Part shown: piece by piece, positions 35,030 to 47,590 of the stretch
Layout: the number at the start of each line of letters is the position of its first letter
Position numbering within the stretch: position 1 is the first letter of the stretch
Assembly: GCF_041296385.1 (NCBI RefSeq)
Contig: NW_027183981.1
Coordinates: 1,557,501-1,621,500 of the forward strand
DNA: 64,000 bases
Direction of reading: 5' to 3'
Source: Aphelocoma coerulescens
Taxonomy: Eukaryota; Chordata; Aves; Passeriformes; Corvidae
Notes under the pieces: model-generated
The model's input: the letters and a program-made list of their open reading frames with translations, nothing else
What the model was told of the DNA's origin: nothing
The model's database searches: none
Made by a program: the position numbers and the translations under genes

Positions 35030-38000
35030 ATGGTACAATCTGTGGCTTTGCGGTACGTGTCTACGGCCACCCAAACTGACCCTTTAGATCTGTGGGTTAG
35101 AGAGGCCAGAATTCCACCACTATCTGTGGTGTTAGAGGAGGAAAGAATCAATCTTGTACCTTTGGAGTTTATAAACTCCAAAGTTGCTCTTGAAGTTGGG
35201 AGCCATCCGGGTAACACCGCAGATTGTCTGGCTGTATTTCCTGAACCTTATGAAATCTTGCCCTTTGGGCTGGTTCAGGAAGAAATAAATGGGTGTGAAA
35301 CAAGAGAAATAGAGGAGCCAATGACACCTGGGACTCCTCCGGGATCAGAGGGGGCGGAACAATTACAGGAACTCCTGTTATGTCTGTCCCGGACAAAAAT
35401 CCATCATGTCCAAGGTGTCTGACCCGGTTTACTAATACGCTGGGGTTAACAGACCATCTAAAGACGTCCCATGGCTGTAATAAGATCTGGTTTAGGTGCT
35501 CTAAGTGTGGTAAACAAAATCTGAAATACCACAGTATCTCCTGTCATGTCCCTCGGTGCAAAGGTGAAGGATTTGTGGCCCCTACGGGTAGCTGGGTCTG
35601 TGAGGTGTGCTCTAGAGGTTTTGCTACAAAGATTGGACTGGGACAGCACAAGAGGTTACAACATCCTCTTGTGTGTAATGTGGAACGGATAGCTGCCTCT
35701 CACCCCAAAGAAACATCTTTGCGGGGGGCCCATAAGAAGGTATGGACCGAGGAGGAAGAGGCTCTCCTGAATCAATTGGTGGTTAAGTTTGCTGGTAGCA
35801 GGAACATCAATCAGCTAATAGCGGAGCACTTGCCATCTAAGACGCCAAAGCAGATTAGTGACAAAAGACGCCTTCTAGGAAAAGGTCCCTCAAAGAAAGT
35901 TCGATTTAGAGAAGGCGGGGCTGTAGGCAGAGAAGAACCTCCCCAATCTGCTAAGGGGCAAAGTGAGGGACGCTTGGTGCTCCACTATCATGATATCATC
36001 AAGCTGAAGCTATCGGCAGGCGAGTTCACCGTGTGTCAGGAGGCCTTTGAGAAAATAATGCAGGGGCAAGATCCGCAATCAGTGGTGAACGAAGTGTATG
36101 AGAAGTTTCGGGATAGCCAGGATAGGCTTAACCATAAAGTGTCTAAGCCGCGAAGGCCCCGGGGGCCTCGAGGCCAAAAAGCATCCGGGGTGACAACTAA
36201 ACGGATGCAGAAAAGGGCCGTTAAGCGAGGAAAATATCTGAGATATCAGAGGTTGTTTCAGATACATAGAGGGAGGTTGGCACGGGTTATTTTGGATAAC
36301 ACGGAAGCCCTGCAGTGCCAAATACCATCTGGTGTTATCCACAGTGCACATTTAAAGAGAGATGGGAAACATCTGTCTGTTTTAGTGGTCTTGAATCCTT
36401 CCCAGTATATAGGGAGGCGGATAACACCATGTTTCGAGACCTGATTTCAGAGAGAGACTGGTAAGAACTTGAATGAGATGTGTAAAACCTCCGCTCCTGG
36501 GCCAGATGGGATTGCTCTGGGTCATCTTATTAAAATAGACCCTAAGTTCTCCCAGTTGACAGAGATCTTCAACCTCTGGCTTGCCACCGGAACTTTACCG
36601 GACGCGCTGCGGGACTGCCTGACAGTTTTGATACCCAAGTCATCCAATGAGGAGAAACCTGGTGATATCAACAACTGGAGGCCTATCACCATTGCTTCAG
36701 TGGTGTTTAGGTTGTTCTCCAGGATCGCGAATGCGAGACTGGCCCGTGCATGTCCCATTAACCCCAGACAACGGGGTTTTATCAGCGCATCAGGCTGTTC
36801 TGAGAACCTTAAGCTGTTACAGCTTTTGGTTAAGAAGGCAAAACAGGAACATAGAAGTTTGGGGGTGGTATTTGTGGATATTGCCAAGGCATTTGATACC
36901 GTTTGCCAGCAGCATATTATAGCTGGTTTGGTTAAGAGGGGAGTTGATTCCCATATAATCCATCTAATTGGTGAGATGTACAGGAATATTAAGACGTACA
37001 TCGTCGCCAAGAATGGGAAAACAGACCCCATTAACATCTGCTCCGGTGTTAAACAGGGCAACCCAATGTCACTTTTGTTATTCAACCTGGCGCTGGATCC
37101 TCTCCTATGTAAACTGGAAACGGAAGGGTGTGGATTCCATCATGGTGGATTTAAGATTACGGCCATGGCCTTCGCAGATGATCTGGTGCTTCTGAGCGAC
37201 TCATGGGAAGGCATGTGTTATAACATCAAAATTTTGGAGACCTTTTGTGAGCTTACTGGTCTCCGAACTCAAGAAGAGAAATGCCACGGCTTTTACATCA
37301 AGCCGACCAAGGACGCGTATACCATCAGTGACTGTCCTGCTTGGCAAGTTGGAGGGACTCCCCTCAACATGATCAACCCGGGAAGCTCAGAGAAATATCT
37401 TGGCACACAGATTGACCCTTGGACCGGTTTCGCTGATCCTGGCCTTCCTACGAAACTTGAAGAATGGCTTCATCGGATTGGTAGCGCACCACTTAAACCT
37501 CTTCAGAAAGCCGATAGGACATATACCATCCCTAGACTGATATATCTGGCTGACCATACCAATGTAAAAACTGGGCTCCTCGAATCCCTTGACTTGATGA
37601 TAAAAAAAATCGGTCAAGGAGCGGCTTCATCTCCCAACTTGTACATGTGATGCCATCCTGTATTCGAGATTTAAAGACGGAGGGCTGGGGTTTATCAAAT
37701 TGGCGGCGCTTATACCTAGTATTCAAGCGCGAAGATTGCACAGATTAGCTCAATCTTCGGATGGGACCTTGGTTTCTTTTTTGAAGGGTGAACATCTAGA
37801 ATTGATACATGAGAAATTATGGGTTAAAGCTGGGGGTGTACGAGAGTCCGTCCCCCAAATTTGGGACCCCATCCCATTGATGGAAGTTGCTAGCGAGGGG
37901 AGTGAAGCCTTGTCTGAGTGGGAGGCACCACGTTCCAAGCTTCGCCTTCCTAGGCCCTGTGACTGGCGGAAGGTGGAATTCAATAAATGGAAACATCTGG

Positions 38001-38719
38001 TTGCCCAGGGCCATGGGATCGAAAATTTTGAGAATGATAAGATCAGTAATGACTGGTTGATGCATTACCGCAGCATCCCTCACAGAAAACTCATAACGGC
38101 GCTGCAATTAAGAGCGAAGGTCTACCCCACTCGGGAATTCTTAGCAAGGGGTAGACACGATGTCTGTGTTCGATCCTGCAGACACTGCGGCGCCGAATAT
38201 GAATCAGCGTCCCATGTCATCGGAAAATGCCCAATTACTCAGGACGCCAGAATTAAAAGGCATAATTTCATCTGCGAAACCCTTAGCCGAGAAGCTAAGA
38301 GGGAGAATTGGACGGTTTTCCAGGAGCCGCATTTGAGAGATGAAGAAAATGAGTTATTTAAGCCTGATTTAATCTTTGTGAAGGATGCTAAGGCACTTGT
38401 AGTGGACGTAACAGTGAGATACGAGCACAGCAATTCTTCACTGAAAGGGGCCGCTGTGGAGAAGGCAAAAAAGTATCAACACCTTCTTCCACAGATTTGT
38501 GACCTCACTAATGTAACATCTGTAGAGTTCACTGGTTTCCCCTTAGGAGCGCGGGGGAAATGGTATGAGAGGAACTCTGAATTGCTACAGGCCTTGGGAC
38601 TCTCTAAAACGAGGCTAGGGAGACTAGCCCGGGCCCTGGCATCCAGAGCACTCTTCTCTTCTGTAGATATCGTACATATGTTCGCAAGCAAAGCCAGATT
38701 GTTTGTACCTTTACAATAA
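35030..38719 (+). pseudogene. U8 broken R2 protein gene
   Basis: Fragments: 35030-35422, 35380-36444, 36469-37650, 37610-38719. Consensus residues throughout. Confidence 0.92.
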
Positions 38720-38836
38720 AGGCCCCTTCCCTGAGTGGTTCGAGCTGGACAGTGGAATTGGTTTTGGGTGGGAGGGGTTCACCCGTCATAACGCGTCTTG
38801 CCCATATTTGGGCTACAAATTTGGATTCGACCAGGT

Positions 38837-38987
38837 GGACGGGCCACCTTTACTTAACCCAGAAAAGAAACATATCATTTTATATGTTTATTAAATAGCC
38901 ATAGTTACTAACTGGGCATAGCTGCAGAGGTCGCACCTCCTCGTGGTCCCGCCGGATACCCGTAAGGGTAACTAAGTCGACCTCTGC
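38837..38987 (+). ncRNA. U9 HDV-like ribozyme
   Basis: P2 38924-38933 with 38978-38987; catalytic-position C at 38972. Core identical to U1. Confidence 0.7.
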
Positions 38988-39216
38988 CCCAGTGTGAGTG
39001 AGGGGGTAATATCTCCCCTCCCTATTGCTGGACTCGCCACCCAGTGGTAGATTCACAAATCGCAGAAACAAATTTATTGGCGCAGCTATTTGCTGTTGCC
39101 CAAAGCCTTGTCCACGGGCATTAGTTGGACACAGTCTGCAGGTTGGTCGAGGGTTCCACCTGCAGACTCTGACAACCCTCTTTTAGATTTGACCAAACGC
39201 CATCTCGGTCTTGACA

Positions 39217-42200
39217 ATGGTACAATCTGTGGCTTTGCGGTACGTGTCTACGGCCACCCAAACTGACCCTTTAGATCTGTGGGTTAGAGAGGCCAGAATT
39301 CCACCACTATCTGTGGTGTTAGAGGAGGAAAGAATCAATCTTGTACCTTTGGAGTTTATAAACTCCAAAGTTGCTCTTGAAGTTGGGAGCCATCCGGGTA
39401 ACACCGCAGATTGTCTGGCTGTATTTCCTGAACCTTATGAAATCTTGCCCTTTGGGCTGGTTCAGGAAGAAATAAATGGGTGTGAAACAAGAGAAATAGA
39501 GGAGCCAATGACACCTGGGACTCCTCCGGGATCAGAGGGGGCGGAACAATTACAGGAACTCCTGTTATGTCTGTCCCGGACAAAAATCCATCATGTCCAA
39601 GGTGTCTGACCCGGTTTACTAATACGCTGGGGTTAACAGACCATCTAAAGACGTCCCATGGCTGTAATAAGATCTGGTTTAGGTGCTCTAAGTGTGGTAA
39701 ACAAAATCTGAAATACCACAGTATCTCCTGTCATGTCCCTCGGTGCAAAGGTGAAGGATTTGTGGCCCCTACGGGTAGCTGGGTCTGTGAGGTGTGCTCT
39801 AGAGGTTTTGCTACAAAGATTGGACTGGGACAGCACAAGAGGTTACAACATCCTCTTGTGTGTAATGTGGAACGGATAGCTGCCTCTCACCCCAAAGAAA
39901 CATCTTTGCGGGGGGCCCATAAGAAGGTATGGACCGAGGAGGAAGAGGCTCTCCTGAATCAATTGGTGGTTAAGTTTGCTGGTAGCAGGAACATCAATCA
40001 GCTAATAGCGGAGCACTTGCCATCTAAGACGCCAAAGCAGATTAGTGACAAAAGACGCCTTCTAGGAAAAGGTCCCTCAAAGAAAGTTCGATTTAGAGAA
40101 GGCGGGGCTGTAGGCAGAGAAGAACCTCCCCAATCTGCTAAGGGGCAAAGTGAGGGACGCTTGGTGCTCCACTATCATGATATCATCAAGCTGAAGCTAT
40201 CGGTAGGCGAGTTCACCGTGTGTCAGGAGGCCTTTGAGAAAATAATGCAGGGGCAAGATCCGCAATCAGTGGTGAACGAAGTGTATGAGAAGTTTCGGGA
40301 TAGCCAGGATAGGCTTAACCATAAAGTGTCTAAGCCGCGAAGGCCCCGGGGGCCTCGAGGCCAAAAAGCATCCGGGGTGACAACTAAACGGATGCAGAAA
40401 AGGGCCGTTAAGCGAGGAAAATATCTGAGATATCAGAGGTTGTTTCAGATACATAGAGGGAGGTTGGCACGGGTTATTTTGGATAACACGGAAGCCCTGC
40501 AGTGCCAAATACCATCTGGTGTTATCCACAGTGCACATTTAAAGAGAGATGGGAAACATCTGTCTGTTTTAGTGGTCTTGAATCCTTCCCAGTATATAGG
40601 GAGGCGGATAACACCATGTTTCGAGACCTGATTTCAGAGAGAGACTGGTAAGAACTTGAATGAGATGTGTAAAACCTCCGCTCCTGGGCCAGATGGGATT
40701 GCTCTGGGTCATCTTATTAAAATAGACCCTAAGTTCTCCCAGTTGACAGAGATCTTCAACCTCTGGCTTGCCACCGGAACTTTACCGGACGCGCTGCGGG
40801 ACTGCCTGACAGTTTTGATACCCAAGTCATCCAATGAGGAGAAACCTGGTGATATCAACAACTGGAGGCCTATCACCATTGCTTCAGTGGTGTTTAGGTT
40901 GTTCTCCAGGATCGCGAATGCGAGACTGGCCCGTGCATGTCCCATTAACCCCAGACAACGGGGTTTTATCAGCGCATCAGGCTGTTCTGAGAACCTTAAG
41001 CTGTTACAGCTTTTGGTTAAGAAGGCAAAACAGGAACATAGAAGTTTGGGGGTGGTATTTGTGGATATTGCCAAGGCATTTGATACCGTTTGCCAGCAGC
41101 ATATTATAGCTGGTTTGGTTAAGAGGGGAGTTGATTCCCATATAATCCATCTAATTGGTGAGATGTACAGGAATATTAAGACGTACATCGTCGCCAAGAA
41201 TGGGAAAACAGACCCCATTAACATCTGCTCCGGTGTTAAACAGGGCAACCCAATGTCACTTTTGTTATTCAACCTGGCGCTGGATCCTCTCCTATGTAAA
41301 CTGGAAACGGAAGGGTGTGGATTCCATCATGGTGGATTTAAGATTACGGCCATGGCCTTCGCAGATGATCTGGTGCTTCTGAGCGACTCATGGGAAGGCA
41401 TGTGTTATAACATCAAAATTTTGGAGACCTTTTGTGAGCTTACTGGTCTCCGAACTCAAGAAGAGAAATGCCACGGCTTTTACATCAAGCCGACCAAGGA
41501 CGCGTATACCATCAGTGACTGTCCTGCTTGGCAAGTTGGAGGGACTCCCCTCAACATGATCAACCCGGGAAGCTCAGAGAAATATCTTGGCACACAGATT
41601 GACCCTTGGACCGGTTTCGCTGATCCTGGCCTTCCTACGAAACTTGAAGAATGGCTTCATCGGATTGGTAGCGCACCACTTAAACCTCTTCAGAAAGCCG
41701 ATAGGACATATACCATCCCTAGACTGATATATCTGGCTGACCATACCAATGTAAAAACTGGGCTCCTCGAATCCCTTGACTTGATGATAAAAAAAATCGG
41801 TCAAGGAGCGGCTTCATCTCCCAACTTGTACATGTGATGCCATCCTGTATTCGAGATTTAAAGACGGAGGGCTGGGGTTTATCAAATTGGCGGCGCTTAT
41901 ACCTAGTATTCAAGCGCGAAGATTGCACAGATTAGCTCAATCTTCGGATGGGACCTTGGTTTCTTTTTTGAAGGGTGAACATCTAGAATTGATACATGAG
42001 AAATTATGGGTTAAAGCTGGGGGTGTACGAGAGTCCGTCCCCCAAATTTGGGACCCCATCCCATTGATGGAAGTTGCTAGCGAGGGGAGTGAAGCCTTGT
42101 CTGAGTGGGAGGCACCACGTTCCAAGCTTCGCCTTCCTAGGCCCTGTGACTGGCGGAAGGTGGAATTCAATAAATGGAAACATCTGGTTGCCCAGGGCCA

Positions 42201-42906
42201 TGGGATCGAAAATTTTGAGAATGATAAGATCAGTAATGACTGGTTGATGCATTACCGCAGCATCCCTCACAGAAAACTCATAACGGCGCTGCAATTAAGA
42301 GCGAAGGTCTACCCCACTCGGGAATTCTTAGCAAGGGGTAGACACGATGTCTGTGTTCGATCCTGCAGACACTGCGGCGCCGAATATGAATCAGCGTCCC
42401 ATGTCATCGGAAAATGCCCAATTACTCAGGACGCCAGAATTAAAAGGCATAATTTCATCTGCGAAACCCTTAGCCGAGAAGCTAAGAGGGAGAATTGGAC
42501 GGTTTTCCAGGAGCCGCATTTGAGAGATGAAGAAAATGAGTTATTTAAGCCTGATTTAATCTTTGTGAAGGATGCTAAGGCACTTGTAGTGGACGTAACA
42601 GTGAGATACGAGCACAGCAATTCTTCACTGAAAGGGGCCGCTGTGGAGAAGGCAAAAAAGTATCAACACCTTCTTCCACAGATTTGTGACCTCACTAATG
42701 TAACATCTGTAGAGTTCACTGGTTTCCCCTTAGGAGCGCGGGGGAAATGGTATGAGAGGAACTCTGAATTGCTACAGGCCTTGGGACTCTCTAAAACGAG
42801 GCTAGGGAGACTAGCCCGGGCCCTGGCATCCAGAGCACTCTTCTCTTCTGTAGATATCGTACATATGTTCGCAAGCAAAGCCAGATTGTTTGTACCTTTA
42901 CAATAA
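39217..42906 (+). pseudogene. U9 broken R2 protein gene
   Basis: Fragments: 39217-39609, 39567-40631, 40656-41837, 41797-42906. KLSVGE in place of KLSAGE downstream of the Myb domain. Confidence 0.92.
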
Positions 42907-43023
42907 AGGCCCCTTCCCTGAGTGGTTCGAGCTGGACAGTGGAATTGGTTTTGGGTGGGAGGGGTTCACCCGTCATAACGCGTCTTGCCCATATTTGGGC
43001 TACAAATTTGGATTCGACCAGGT

Positions 43024-43174
43024 GGACGGGCCACCTTTACTTAACCCAGAAAAGAAACATATCATTTTATATGTTTATTAAATAGCCATAGTTACTAACT
43101 GGGCATAGCTGCAGAGGTCGCACCTCCTCGTGGTCCCGCCGGATACCCGTAAGGGTAACTAAGTCGACCTCTGC
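43024..43174 (+). ncRNA. U10 HDV-like ribozyme
   Basis: P2 43111-43120 with 43165-43174; catalytic-position C at 43159. Core identical to U1. Confidence 0.7.
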
Positions 43175-43403
43175 CCCAGTGTGAGTGAGGGGGTAATATC
43201 TCCCCTCCCTATTGCTGGACTCGCCACCCAGTGGTAGATTCACAAATCGCAGAAACAAATTTATTGGCGCAGCTATTTGCTGTTGCCCAAAGCCTTGTCC
43301 ACGGGCATTAGTTGGACACAGTCTGCAGGTTGGTCGAGGGTTCCACCTGCAGACTCTGACAACCCTCTTTTAGATTTGACCAAACGCCATCTCGGTCTTG
43401 ACA

Positions 43404-46400
43404 ATGGTACAATCTGTGGCTTTGCGGTACGTGTCTACGGCCACCCAAACTGACCCTTTAGATCTGTGGGTTAGAGAGGCCAGAATTCCACCACTATCTG
43501 TGGTGTTAGAGGAGGAAAGAATCAATCTTGTACCTTTGGAGTTTATAAACTCCAAAGTTGCTCTTGAAGTTGGGAGCCATCCGGGTAACACCGCAGATTG
43601 TCTGGCTGTATTTCCTGAACCTTATGAAATCTTGCCCTTTGGGCTGGTTCAGGAAGAAATAAATGGGTGTGAAACAAGAGAAATAGAGGAGCCAATGACA
43701 CCTGGGACTCCTCCGGGATCAGAGGGGGCGGAACAATTACAGGAACTCCTGTTATGTCTGTCCCGGACAAAAATCCATCATGTCCAAGGTGTCTGACCCG
43801 GTTTACTAATACGCTGGGGTTAACAGACCATCTAAAGACGTCCCATGGCTGTAATAAGATCTGGTTTAGGTGCTCTAAGTGTGGTAAACAAAATCTGAAA
43901 TACCACAGTATCTCCTGTCATGTCCCTCGGTGCAAAGGTGAAGGATTTGTGGCCCCTACGGGTAGCTGGGTCTGTGAGGTGTGCTCTAGAGGTTTTGCTA
44001 CAAAGATTGGACTGGGACAGCACAAGAGGTTACAACATCCTCTTGTGTGTAATGTGGAACGGATAGCTGCCTCTCACCCCAAAGAAACATCTTTGCGGGG
44101 GGCCCATAAGAAGGTATGGACCGAGGAGGAAGAGGCTCTCCTGAATCAATTGGTGGTTAAGTTTGCTGGTAGCAGGAACATCAATCAGCTAATAGCGGAG
44201 CACTTGCCATCTAAGACGCCAAAGCAGATTAGTGACAAAAGACGCCTTCTAGGAAAAGGTCCCTCAAAGAAAGTTGGATTTAGAGAAGGCGGGGCTGTAG
44301 GCAGAGAAGAACCTCCCCAATCTGCTAAGGGGCAAAGTGAGGGACGCTTGGTGCTCCACTATCATGATATCATCAAGCTGAAGCTATCGGCAGGCGAGTT
44401 CACCGTGTGTCAGGAGGCCTTTGAGAAAATAATGCAGGGGCAAGATCCGCAATCAGTGGTGAACGAAGTGTATGAGAAGTTTCGGGATAGCCAGGATAGG
44501 CTTAACCATAAAGTGTCTAAGCCGCGAAGGCCCCGGGGGCCTCGAGGCCAAAAAGCATCCGGGGTGACAACTAAACGGATGCAGAAAAGGGCCGTTAAGC
44601 GAGGAAAATATCTGAGATATCAGAGGTTGTTTCAGATACATAGAGGGAGGTTGGCACGGGTTATTTTGGATAACACGGAAGCCCTGCAGTGCCAAATACC
44701 ATCTGGTGTTATCCACAGTGCACATTTAAAGAGAGATGGGAAACATCTGTCTGTTTTAGTGGTCTTGAATCCTTCCCAGTATATAGGGAGGCGGATAACA
44801 CCATGTTTCGAGACCTGATTTCAGAGAGAGACTGGTAAGAACTTGAATGAGATGTGTAAAACCTCCGCTCCTGGGCCAGATGGGATTGCTCTGGGTCATC
44901 TTATTAAAATAGACCCTAAGTTCTCCCAGTTGACAGAGATCTTCAACCTCTGGCTTGCCACCGGAACTTTACCGGACGCGCTGCGGGACTGCCTGACAGT
45001 TTTGATACCCAAGTCATCCAATGAGGAGAAACCTGGTGATATCAACAACTGGAGGCCTATCACCATTGCTTCAGTGGTGTTTAGGTTGTTCTCCAGGATC
45101 GCGAATGCGAGACTGGCCCGTGCATGTCCCATTAACCCCAGACAACGGGGTTTTATCAGCGCATCAGGCTGTTCTGAGAACCTTAAGCTGTTACAGCTTT
45201 TGGTTAAGAAGGCAAAACAGGAACATAGAAGTTTGGGGGTGGTATTTGTGGATATTGCCAAGGCATTTGATACCGTTTGCCAGCAGCATATTATAGCTGG
45301 TTTGGTTAAGAGGGGAGTTGATTCCCATATAATCCATCTAATTGGTGAGATGTACAGGAATATTAAGACGTACATCGTCGCCAAGAATGGGAAAACAGAC
45401 CCCATTAACATCTGCTCCGGTGTTAAACAGGGCAACCCAATGTCACTTTTGTTATTCAACCTGGCGCTGGATCCTCTCCTATGTAAACTGGAAACGGAAG
45501 GGTGTGGATTCCATCATGGTGGATTTAAGATTACGGCCATGGCCTTCGCAGATGATCTGGTGCTTCTGAGCGACTCATGGGAAGGCATGTGTTATAACAT
45601 CAAAATTTTGGAGACCTTTTGTGAGCTTACTGGTCTCCGAACTCAAGAAGAGAAATGCCACGGCTTTTACATCAAGCCGACCAAGGACGCGTATACCATC
45701 AGTGACTGTCCTGCTTGGCAAGTTGGAGGGACTCCCCTCAACATGATCAACCCGGGAAGCTCAGAGAAATATCTTGGCACACAGATTGACCCTTGGACCG
45801 GTTTCGCTGATCCTGGCCTTCCTACGAAACTTGAAGAATGGCTTCATCGGATTGGTAGCGCACCACTTAAACCTCTTCAGAAAGCCGATAGGACATATAC
45901 CATCCCTAGACTGATATATCTGGCTGACCATACCAATGTAAAAACTGGGCTCCTCGAATCCCTTGACTTGATGATAAAAAAAATCGGTCAAGGAGCGGCT
46001 TCATCTCCCAACTTGTACATGTGATGCCATCCTGTATTCGAGATTTAAAGACGGAGGGCTGGGGTTTATCAAATTGGCGGCGCTTATACCTAGTATTCAA
46101 GCGCGAAGATTGCACAGATTAGCTCAATCTTCGGATGGGACCTTGGTTTCTTTTTTGAAGGGTGAACATCTAGAATTGATACATGAGAAATTATGGGTTA
46201 AAGCTGGGGGTGTACGAGAGTCCGTCCCCCAAATTTGGGACCCCATCCCATTGATGGAAGTTGCTAGCGAGGGGAGTGAAGCCTTGTCTGAGTGGGAGGC
46301 ACCACGTTCCAAGCTTCGCCTTCCTAGGCCCTGTGACTGGCGGAAGGTGGAATTCAATAAATGGAAACATCTGGTTGCCCAGGGCCATGGGATCGAAAAT

Positions 46401-47093
46401 TTTGAGAATGATAAGATCAGTAATGACTGGTTGATGCATTACCGCAGCATCCCTCACAGAAAACTCATAACGGCGCTGCAATTAAGAGCGAAGGTCTACC
46501 CCACTCGGGAATTCTTAGCAAGGGGTAGACACGATGTCTGTGTTCGATCCTGCAGACACTGCGGCGCCGAATATGAATCAGCGTCCCATGTCATCGGAAA
46601 ATGCCCAATTACTCAGGACGCCAGAATTAAAAGGCATAATTTCATCTGCGAAACCCTTAGCCGAGAAGCTAAGAGGGAGAATTGGACGGTTTTCCAGGAG
46701 CCGCATTTGAGAGATGAAGAAAATGAGTTATTTAAGCCTGATTTAATCTTTGTGAAGGATGCTAAGGCACTTGTAGTGGACGTAACAGTGAGATACGAGC
46801 ACAGCAATTCTTCACTGAAAGGGGCCGCTGTGGAGAAGGCAAAAAAGTATCAACACCTTCTTCCACAGATTTGTGACCTCACTAATGTAACATCTGTAGA
46901 GTTCACTGGTTTCCCCTTAGGAGCGCGGGGGAAATGGTATGAGAGGAACTCTGAATTGCTACAGGCCTTGGGACTCTCTAAAACGAGGCTAGGGAGACTA
47001 GCCCGGGCCCTGGCATCCAGAGCACTCTTCTCTTCTGTAGATATCGTACATATGTTCGCAAGCAAAGCCAGATTGTTTGTACCTTTACAATAA
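43404..47093 (+). pseudogene. U10 broken R2 protein gene
   Basis: Fragments: 43404-43796, 43754-44818, 44843-46024, 45984-47093. KKVGF linker variant. Confidence 0.92.
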
Positions 47094-47210
47094 AGGCCCC
47101 TTCCCTGAGTGGTTCGAGCTGGACAGTGGAATTGGTTTTGGGTGGGAGGGGTTCACCCGTCATAACGCGTCTTGCCCATATTTGGGCTACAAATTTGGAT
47201 TCGACCAGGT

Positions 47211-47361
47211 GGACGGGCCACCTTTACTTAACCCAGAAAAGAAACATATCATTTTATATGTTTATTAAATAGCCATAGTTACTAACTGGGCATAGCTGCA
47301 GAGGTCGCACCTCCTCGTGGTCCCGCCGGATACCCGTAAGGGTAACTAAGTCGACCTCTGC
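47211..47361 (+). ncRNA. U11 HDV-like ribozyme
   Basis: P2 47298-47307 with 47352-47361; catalytic-position C at 47346. Core identical to U1. Confidence 0.7.
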
Positions 47362-47590
47362 CCCAGTGTGAGTGAGGGGGTAATATCTCCCCTCCCTATT
47401 GCTGGACTCGCCACCCAGTGGTAGATTCACAAATCGCAGAAACAAATTTATTGGCGCAGCTATTTGCTGTTGCCCAAAGCCTTGTCCACGGGCATTAGTT
47501 GGACACAGTCTGCAGGTTGGTCGAGGGTTCCACCTGCAGACTCTGACAACCCTCTTTTAGATTTGACCAAACGCCATCTCGGTCTTGACA

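Larger units (their letters stand above)
34650..38836 (+). mobile_element. U8: complete R2 unit
   Basis: Like U7, it carries the majority base at every tracked site; U7 and U8 may be identical or nearly so. Confidence 0.95.
38837..43023 (+). mobile_element. U9: complete R2 unit
   Basis: Variant T40204 (Ala to Val before the RT, not at a CpG) is shared only with U11, two units on: a second sign of dimeric duplication. Confidence 0.95.
43024..47210 (+). mobile_element. U10: complete R2 unit
   Basis: Variant G44276 (Arg to Gly in the basic linker), also in U1, U4 and U14. This is a transversion scattered over distant units, better explained by exchange between units than by repeated mutation. 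Confidence 0.95.
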